This document shows positions 57,794 to 64,000 of a DNA stretch of 64,000 bases, piece after piece. The translations under genes and the position numbers were made by a program. The number at the start of each line of letters is the position of its first letter. The stretch's first letter is position 1. The notes below the pieces were generated by a model. It was not told the DNA's origin. It ran no database searches and saw only the letters and a program-made list of their open reading frames with translations. Source of the DNA: Neptuniibacter sp. CAU 1671 (GTDB taxonomy: Bacteria; Pseudomonadota; Gammaproteobacteria; Pseudomonadales; Balneatricaceae); the NCBI RefSeq assembly GCF_029222905.1, contig NZ_JARHUE010000005.1, forward strand, positions 186,001 to 250,000. Direction: 5' to 3'.

Positions 57794-59569
57794 ATGTACC
57801 AGGCTCGAGGCCATACAGCTCAGGATCTGCAAAAGATCTTGCTGATCGACGTTGATCGGGTCAGCAAGTCTATTATGCGTTCTTTGGTCAAGACCACCCA
57901 CAAAAACCGGCTGACCATCACAACCTCATTGCGTGACGGTGTTGCCTGCCTCCGACAGGGTCAGTATTCAGTGCTGATGTTTGCGGGTAAGCAACTCGGT
58001 AAGAAATACCCTCAGGCGATCAGCCGACTCTCTCAACTGGTGCCTAACACCCCGATCATTGCACTGGGCGAACATATCTCTGAAACAGAAGGGGAGAGGC
58101 TACTCAAAGCCCGCGCGTTTGATTACGTCTCAGTCACACAGTTTTCGCCTGAGCTGCTCGACCGCGCTCTGCGCCACGCCATAAACAGCCATCACCAAAG
58201 TCGTTTGATCCAGCAATTACGCGATACGGATCCACTGACCGGCGTAGGCAATCGGCTGCTGTTTCGACGCACGCTGGAAAGCAAACTTGCCGCGCATGAA
58301 GAGAATGGCAATCGTCTGGCCGTCATCTCAATCGATATTAATAACTTCCGCTCGCTTAACAGTAGTTTTGGCCAGCACAATGGTGACCTCATTGTGATTG
58401 AACTGGCCGAGCGGATTCGTAATGCATTCAGCCCCTGCGAAGTGGTTGCACGCCTGAGCAGCGATGAGTTCGGTCTGATTATCGAGACCTCACCGTTTGA
58501 GAATGTTGAAGAGTTTGTGACACAGAAGCTGCGTCAGTTCATCAACGATATGCAGCAACCCTTTCATTTCAACCACCAGCAACTGCAGGTGTGCAGCTCC
58601 ATCGGCATCGCCATCAGTCCGGGCCATGGCCGTGATGGTGAAACCCTGCTGCAAAATTCAGTGCTGGCGCGCCAGGCCAGTAAAGAGAATTTCAATACCA
58701 GCTACAGTTTCTACCATCAGAAAATGGCACCGGGCCGCGATCTTTACTCTGAGCTGGCACCCGAGATTGCTCATGCACTGCGTGGTAACCAATTTATTCT
58801 GCATTATCAGCCACAGATCAATCTGCTGACCGGACGAATTGAGGGGGCAGAAGCCCTGATCCGCTGGCAACACCCGAAACGCGGCCTGCTAATGCCAAAT
58901 GAGTTTATCCCGATCTGTGAGCAGGCCGGTCTGATTGTACCGATTGGTTATTGGGTTATTCATCAGGCCTGTATCCATCTTCAGCAACTGAAGGCCGAAG
59001 GCATTGATATGCGCCACTTTGGCGTCAACCTGTCGTTCCGCCAGTTTGGTGACGATAAACTGGTGCCAACCATCAAGCGGATTCTCAACAAAACGCAGGT
59101 TGATACCCGGGCGCTGGTCTTTGAGTTAACTGAATCGGCCCTGCACAAAGACGAAGAGCATGTACTTGCCTGCCTGGAAAGCCTGTCGGAAACCGGCGTT
59201 TCCTTCTCGCTGGATGATTTTGGTACCGGTTATTCTTCCTTCTCCCTGCTACAAAAACTGCCAATTGATACCATCAAAATCGACCGTTCCTTTATCACCG
59301 ATGTGACCACCTGTGCTGACGATGCCGAAATCGTCAGAACCATCATCAATCTGGCCCACAATATGGGCAAAGGTGTTATCGCAGAAGGCGTGGAACGTCA
59401 GGAACAACTGGATTTTCTGGTCGAGCATCAGTGCGATATGGTGCAGGGTTACTTCTTCAGTCGCCCAGTTGACTTCGATACCTTCCGTCATACCGTGCGC
59501 CAGTGCGCCAATGACAATCAGATGGAAATGGTTATCGAAGATTATGAAATTGAAGCACAGGCACTATAA
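57794..59569 (+). CDS. Pseudo-receiver / degenerate GGDEF / EAL protein
   Basis: 591 residues. The N-terminal 135 residues have a receiver-like fold (KILLIDVDRVSKSIM) but the phosphate-accepting aspartate position reads VLMFAG, so it is not a normal receiver. A GGDEF domain follows (DTDPLTGVGNRLLF) with the active loop LSSDEF in place of GGDEF, so cyclase activity is unlikely. The EAL domain (about 330-575) is intact: EALIRW, ELTES, DDFGTGYSS, KIDRSF and EGVE. Probably a c-di-GMP phosphodiesterase. Its end overlaps the end of comM by 6 nt. Confidence 0.93.
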   Translation: MYQARGHTAQDLQKILLIDVDRVSKSIMRSLVKTTHKNRLTITTSLRDGVACLRQGQYSVLMFAGKQLGKKYPQAISRLSQLVPNTPIIALGEHISETEGERLLKARAFDYVSVTQFSPELLDRALRHAINSHHQSRLIQQLRDTDPLTGVGNRLLFRRTLESKLAAHEENGNRLAVISIDINNFRSLNSSFGQHNGDLIVIELAERIRNAFSPCEVVARLSSDEFGLIIETSPFENVEEFVTQKLRQFINDMQQPFHFNHQQLQVCSSIGIAISPGHGRDGETLLQNSVLARQASKENFNTSYSFYHQKMAPGRDLYSELAPEIAHALRGNQFILHYQPQINLLTGRIEGAEALIRWQHPKRGLLMPNEFIPICEQAGLIVPIGYWVIHQACIHLQQLKAEGIDMRHFGVNLSFRQFGDDKLVPTIKRILNKTQVDTRALVFELTESALHKDEEHVLACLESLSETGVSFSLDDFGTGYSSFSLLQKLPIDTIKIDRSFITDVTTCADDAEIVRTIINLAHNMGKGVIAEGVERQEQLDFLVEHQCDMVQGYFFSRPVDFDTFRHTVRQCANDNQMEMVIEDYEIEAQAL

Positions 59570-61072
59570 GCTGGATTTCAGACCTGAGCGATAACTCAAC
59601 GCCTCCAGCAGATCCGCCTCCATAATCTTTTCCCGCTGTGCCAGATCAGCAATGGTCCTCGCCACCCGTAAAATACGATGGTAAGCCCGCGCAGATAAGC
59701 CCAGTGTTTCCAAAGCCCCCGCTAGCATTAACTGATCCTCCCGACTTAACTGACAATGCTGTTCCAGCATCCTGCCGCTTAACTGCCGGTTGGCACAGCC
59801 CTGACGCGCCAATTGCAGTTGCCGTGCCTGAATCACGCGCTCACGCACCACAGCGGTAGGTTCATGCGCTGGAGCATCGGACAACAGATCTTCTTTGGGC
59901 AGAGCACGCACCGACAGTTGCAGATCAATCCGATCAAGCAGGGGGCCTGACAACCGTGACTGATAACGCCGCACCTGATCCGATCCGCACTGACAACGCC
60001 CGGAGCCATCAGCAAAGTAACCACAGGGGCAGGGGTTCATGGCGGCAACCAGTTGAAACTGAGCAGGAAAGGCTGCCTGGCGTGCCGCTCGAGATATCAC
60101 AATTTCACCGGCTTCCAGAGGTTCGCGCAGCACTTCCAACACACTGCGGCTAAACTCCGGCAGTTCATCCAGAAACAGGACACCATGATGGGCCAGCGAG
60201 ATCTCACCCGGTCGCGGCAAACTGCCGCCACCCACCAGCGCCACAGCAGAGGCGGTATGGTGCGGCGCCCGAAAAGGTCTCTGATAGTGCAGTTGTACCT
60301 GTTCGGCTCGGCCAGCTACAGAATGAACCGCAGCCACCTCTATTTGTTCTTTTTCGGTTAAGGGCGGCATCAAACCGGTCAAACGCTGCGCCAGCATGCT
60401 TTTACCACTACCCGGTGCGCCTGAAAACAATAGGTTATGCCCACCGGCCGCCGCCAGCTCCAACGCCCGTTTCGCCTGAATCTGACCTTTTACGTCGGCC
60501 AGATCAGGCAAAACCTGTTCGAACGATGCTCTTTCCAGTGGACTTACCAGAGGTAGTAACTGCTCACTTACAAGATGCGCACAGACTTTCAGCAGATGAT
60601 CAGCAGCATGGGCGGTGAGTTCGCGCACCAGACCGGCCTGCTCAGCCCCGGTAACCGGTAAAATCAGCTTGCGAGCGGCCGTCTGACAGGACAACGCCGC
60701 AGGTATCACCCCTTCAATTGGTCGCAGCTCACCTGACAGTGCCAACTCGCCAAGAAACTCATACTGATCAATCTCAGGCGCATTCAGCTGGCCGCTGGCC
60801 ACCAGAATACCAATCGCGATGGCGAGATCATAACGTCCGCCCTCTTTGGGCAGATCAGCCGGTGCCAGATTAACGGTGAGTCGACGCTGGGGAAACTCAA
60901 AACCGGCATTCAGCAGAGCACTGCGGACCCGCTCACGGCTCTCTTTTACGGCGGTTTCTGGTAAGCCAACGATGGCAAAGGAGGGCAGTCCGCCCGACAG
61001 GTGAACTTCAACAGTGACTGGAGGTGCAGAGATACCCACCAGCGCCCGAGTATGGATAGTGGCAAGCGACAT
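59564..61072 (-). CDS. comM: YifB/ComM-type Mg-chelatase-like AAA ATPase
   Basis: 502 residues. The N-terminal domain resembles Lon C-terminal fold (VEVHLSGGLPSFAIVGLPETAVKESRERVR). The AAA core has GAPGSGKSML (Walker A), VLFLDELPEFSRSVLEVLREPLE and a cysteine-rich loop CPCGYFADGSGRCQCG. The C-terminal helical domain follows. ComM promotes branch migration during natural transformation. It sits between two degenerate c-di-GMP signalling genes and, with dprA, suggests competence capacity. Confidence 0.95.
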   Translation of the reverse strand: MSLATIHTRALVGISAPPVTVEVHLSGGLPSFAIVGLPETAVKESRERVRSALLNAGFEFPQRRLTVNLAPADLPKEGGRYDLAIAIGILVASGQLNAPEIDQYEFLGELALSGELRPIEGVIPAALSCQTAARKLILPVTGAEQAGLVRELTAHAADHLLKVCAHLVSEQLLPLVSPLERASFEQVLPDLADVKGQIQAKRALELAAAGGHNLLFSGAPGSGKSMLAQRLTGLMPPLTEKEQIEVAAVHSVAGRAEQVQLHYQRPFRAPHHTASAVALVGGGSLPRPGEISLAHHGVLFLDELPEFSRSVLEVLREPLEAGEIVISRAARQAAFPAQFQLVAAMNPCPCGYFADGSGRCQCGSDQVRRYQSRLSGPLLDRIDLQLSVRALPKEDLLSDAPAHEPTAVVRERVIQARQLQLARQGCANRQLSGRMLEQHCQLSREDQLMLAGALETLGLSARAYHRILRVARTIADLAQREKIMEADLLEALSYRSGLKSSL

Positions 61073-61119
61073 AACTTCCTTCCCTGGAAGTGAATGGACA
61101 CATAACGATCAGCAACAGC

Positions 61120-62763
61120 TTAGTGTTCTACCGCCAGATGTGCCAGCAACTGCTCTAAACTCAGCGGCAAACCAAAATAACGTCCCTGCATCAGCATACA
61201 GCCCTGACCCATCAGCTCACCACGCTGACCAGCGGTAGCAACACCATCGGCCAGCACCTCGATACCCAGCCGGTCAGCCATATGCAACACACTGCGTATC
61301 TGCTTCTGCCGCATAGTGTCGCCACTCATATTCGTCACCAGATCCGCATCCAGCCGAATAATATCCGGATGGATATCTTTTAATTGTTCCAGATCCGGCA
61401 TTTTGCGGGAAAAACCACTCAGGGAGAGCAACGCATCAGAGGTGAGCACATCAAACAACAGGCCCTCTTTTTCCTGAGCAGTCTCAAGATCGATATCCAG
61501 CAGGATTGCACCTGCCATCTGATACTTCTGTAACAGTGCCAGCCAGCGCTGAGCATCATCTTCGGCTTTCAACTGCTGCTTTTCCAGCCTGAGGGATATA
61601 AAGCGAAGTCCGGGATAACGTTCCCAGATCAGATTAAAGGATTGCAGTTCCTGCGCCAGCCAACTCTCGTACTTACGCACAGAACCTGCACCCTGCAATA
61701 GTGAAGAAAAACCACTGAAAGGTACCTGACCTAACTCTTCATGCTGCCAGATAGGTGCCGCATGCACCGCCACCACCTGATGATTATGCAGGCTGTACAC
61801 CGGCAGGAAACACATCTGTAAATGGCCTGCATCCAGCGCCATCACCAGATCTTCTTCATGCAGAATCTGCGGCCCCTTACTCAACTCGAGCAGCGGGTTA
61901 TAGACTCTGAAGGTATTGCGGCCACCCTGTTTGGCGGCGTACATGGCGACATCGGCCTTTTTCACCAGATCCCGTGCACGGTTGCCGTGCTCAGGGGTCA
62001 TGGCAATGCCCACACTGCCACTGATAAAGATTTCCCGGTGGTCCACCATAATGCCGTGGCCCAACTGCTCTACCACCTGCTGCGCAATGCGCGTGGCGGT
62101 CTCAACACCGTCCATGCAGGGCACCAGCATGACAAATTCGTCACTGTTCAGACGCGCCAGGGAATTGGGCATCGGCGCTACAGAACCCAACCTCCGGGCC
62201 ACTTCCTGCAACAGTCCATCACCCACTTCACGCCCCAGGGTATCGTTGATCCACTTGAAACGATCAAGGTCGATCAGCAGCACTGCCATCTGCTCTTTAA
62301 TCTCGGCGGCACGCTGCAACCGGGCATCCATCACATCACGAAATCGATCCCAACTCGGCAACTGTGTCAGCTCATCATAATGGACCGGCTCGGCCTGCAG
62401 CGTGATCGCGGTTTTCAGCGGGCTGATATCAAAAAACTGTGCCGCATAACCCATCAGCCGGCCTTCATCCCAGAGGCAGCAGATCGACAACCAGACCGGG
62501 TAAACAGTGCCGTCCTTATGCTGTTGCCAGAGTTCCCCCTGCCAGCTACCGTTACTGCGCAAGGCTGGCCAGAGCACCTCATAGACCTGCATATTGAGTG
62601 CTTCTGCCGCCAGAATATGGGCTTTTTCGCCCACCACTTCGGCAAAGCTGTAACCTGTGATTCGTTCAAACGCGGGGTTTACCCGAATAATATTGCTGTC
62701 ACTGTCAGTAATGACCATCGCCTGCGGCGATTGCAGGAAGAACTGCTGTTCAGGTAGTTCCAT
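61120..62763 (-). CDS. PAS - degenerate GGDEF - degenerate EAL protein
   Basis: 547 residues. A PAS domain (about 5-115, FFLQSPQAMVITDSDSNIIRVNPAFERITG) is followed by GGDEF (DELTQLPSWDRF, IDLDRFKWINDTLGREVGDGLL) with active loop LNSDEF. The EAL-like domain (about 310-540) reads VHAAPIWQ where EALIRW is expected and lacks the DDFGTG segment, so both catalytic functions appear lost. It is probably a c-di-GMP-binding or protein-interaction signalling module. It is 12 nt after ubiK and in the same direction as comM. Confidence 0.92.
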   Translation of the reverse strand: MELPEQQFFLQSPQAMVITDSDSNIIRVNPAFERITGYSFAEVVGEKAHILAAEALNMQVYEVLWPALRSNGSWQGELWQQHKDGTVYPVWLSICCLWDEGRLMGYAAQFFDISPLKTAITLQAEPVHYDELTQLPSWDRFRDVMDARLQRAAEIKEQMAVLLIDLDRFKWINDTLGREVGDGLLQEVARRLGSVAPMPNSLARLNSDEFVMLVPCMDGVETATRIAQQVVEQLGHGIMVDHREIFISGSVGIAMTPEHGNRARDLVKKADVAMYAAKQGGRNTFRVYNPLLELSKGPQILHEEDLVMALDAGHLQMCFLPVYSLHNHQVVAVHAAPIWQHEELGQVPFSGFSSLLQGAGSVRKYESWLAQELQSFNLIWERYPGLRFISLRLEKQQLKAEDDAQRWLALLQKYQMAGAILLDIDLETAQEKEGLLFDVLTSDALLSLSGFSRKMPDLEQLKDIHPDIIRLDADLVTNMSGDTMRQKQIRSVLHMADRLGIEVLADGVATAGQRGELMGQGCMLMQGRYFGLPLSLEQLLAHLAVEH

Positions 62764-62774
62764 GGAGTGCCCGT

Positions 62775-63017
62775 TCAGGAATTGGATGAGTCTGAAGCTT
62801 GCATAGCCGCCAATTGTGCTTCCAGCGCATCGACCTTTTCACGGGTGCGCTGTAAAACGGCCTTCTGAGCATCAAACTCCTCCCGTGTGACCAAGTCAAG
62901 CCTGCTAAAGGCAGATTGCAGCATCTGCTTGACCTGCGCCTGGGTACTCCCGGTCTGACCGGACACCATCTGCCCCAGCTGCTCAGCCAGTCCTTCTATA
63001 AATGCCTGATTAATCAT
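62775..63017 (-). CDS. ubiK: Ubiquinone biosynthesis accessory factor UbiK
   Basis: 80 residues from the second ATG (63017), because GGAG is 6 nt from it and adjacent to the first ATG (63023). Coiled-coil BMFP-family protein: INQAFIEGLAEQLGQMV, MLQSAFSRLDLVTREEFDAQKAVLQRTREK and an A/L-rich end. UbiK assists UbiJ and the ubiquinone-synthesis metabolon under aerobic conditions. It is encoded divergently from glnK, a common arrangement in this group. Confidence 0.93.
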   Translation of the reverse strand: MINQAFIEGLAEQLGQMVSGQTGSTQAQVKQMLQSAFSRLDLVTREEFDAQKAVLQRTREKVDALEAQLAAMQASDSSNS

Positions 63018-63206
63018 GGTCATCTCCGTGTTCGGTTATCTCTATTGCTTGCACTATATCAATTCACACTGAGCGATAAAATGCGGCAAAAATGCGCACC
63101 AAAACCGAACATTGGCTATTTTTTGTGCATTATTATGATGCGTTTAGTCTTAGGGTTAATCATTAAAAATGGCTAACCTATTGATTTTAAATACCACAAA
63201 GAAAGA

Positions 63207-63222
63207 TGGCACAGGTTTCGCT
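63207..63222 (+). promoter_or_regulatory. Sigma-54 promoter of glnK-amtB
   Basis: TGGCACAGGTTTCGCT has the GG/GC elements 12 nt apart (TGGCAC and CGC), one mismatch from the -12 consensus TTGC. It lies 106 nt before the glnK start; transcription would begin near 63234. Half-site words GCACCAAAA (63097-63105) and TTTTGTGCA (about 63121-63129) upstream resemble NtrC half-sites but do not form a full palindrome. Confidence 0.75.
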
Positions 63223-63297
63223 GTACTGTGAGCAAGTCGATCAACTTTTCTGCTCGACGCTTCGTACTGAAGCATAAAGCTTTCGCATTATGCATAA

Positions 63298-63651
<354 letters not shown>

Positions 63652-63685
63652 TCAACACATTTTATAGCTTCTGGAGGTTACCTCA

Positions 63686-64000
63686 ATGGAAGAAATTCTG
63701 AACACGACAGTAGCTGACGTTACTCAGCTGAAGTACGCGCTGGACACCTTCTACTTCCTGGTGTGTGGTGCGTTGGTAATGTGGATGGCTGCTGGCTTTG
63801 CGATGCTGGAATCCGGTCTGGTTCGCGCCAAAAACACCACTGAAATCCTGACTAAAAACATCGCGCTGTACGCGATTGCCTGCATCATGTACATGGTGTG
63901 CGGTTATGCCATCATGTACGGTGGTGACTACCTGTTGTCCGGCATTACTGGTGACGGTTTCTCTGGTGATGAGCCAGCAACCTACGCGCCTTCAGCTGAC
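63686..64000 (+). CDS. amtB: Ammonium transporter AmtB (N-terminal part)
   Basis: 105 codons before the window edge. After an N-terminal helix, LKYALDTFYFLVCGALVMWMAAGFAMLESGLVRAKNTTEILTKN is the strongly conserved Amt signature of the first transmembrane segments, followed by LYAIACIMYMVCGYAIMYGG. No cleaved signal peptide like that of E. coli AmtB is evident. GGAGG 11 nt before the ATG. Co-transcribed with glnK (34 nt gap). Confidence 0.93.
   Translation, partial: MEEILNTTVADVTQLKYALDTFYFLVCGALVMWMAAGFAMLESGLVRAKNTTEILTKNIALYAIACIMYMVCGYAIMYGGDYLLSGITGDGFSGDEPATYAPSAD

Overview
The window is a gammaproteobacterial chromosome segment of moderate GC. Gene content and order suggest a marine, aerobic, motile member of the Oceanospirillales (Oceanospirillaceae-like, e.g. 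relatives of Marinobacterium, Amphritea or Neptunomonas). This placement is inferred from synteny and protein character, not from a search. Supporting blocks are dprA-LysM facing def-fmt-rsmB-trkA-trkH, glyQS, argA, ygiF-glnE, prlC-yheV, rep facing a cytochrome c5, and ubiK followed by glnK-amtB. No insertion sequence, prophage, CRISPR array or rRNA was seen.

Layout. 1-2.7 kb: the 5' part of a fused FAD/[2Fe-2S]/membrane oxidoreductase behind a sigma-54 promoter, then a small exported protein. 2.8-7.5 kb: an EAL-HDOD signalling protein, two identical tRNA-Leu(CAG) genes, and a zinc uptake regulon (znuA divergent from zur-znuC-znuB) around a Zur palindrome. 7.6-15.1 kb: an accessory stretch with two transglutaminase-like proteins, a PtsP-type enzyme I, an EamA transporter and an exported sugar dehydrogenase, separated by long non-coding gaps. 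15.1-17.3 kb: a small exported protein, a CBS protein, and an EamA transporter whose leader looks like a peptide-coupled attenuator. 17.3-23.4 kb: yheV-prlC, a gamma-carbonic anhydrase, a lipoprotein and a Lon-like protease. 23.5-28.7 kb: a minus-strand run LysM-dprA-purE-tsaC-hemF-aroE. 28.8-37.7 kb: def-fmt-rsmB-trkA-trkH and glyQS. 37.8-46.3 kb: argA, argE, ygiF-glnE, an unrecognised gene and ilvE. 46.7-54.3 kb: mixed accessory genes (msrBA, RDD, MOSC, fasciclin, a BdlA-like chemoreceptor, a resolvase-like protein without its serine, an unknown protein, yaeQ, a PAP2 phosphatase apparently starting at ATT). 54.4-64 kb: tRNA-Arg(CCG), cytochrome c5, rep, two degenerate GGDEF/EAL proteins flanking comM, ubiK, and glnK-amtB behind a second sigma-54 promoter.

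Common themes. Nitrogen control appears at both ends (sigma-54 promoters for the oxidoreductase and glnK-amtB) and in the middle (glnE). Cyclic-di-GMP-type signalling appears as three proteins with eroded catalytic motifs, one of which keeps an intact EAL motif. The best candidate for something undescribed is the 35-codon arginine-rich leader ORF with terminator and possible antiterminator upstream of the transporter at 16.36 kb. Next in interest are the oxidoreductase fusion, the catalytic-serine-less resolvase homologue and the ATT-start phosphatase.
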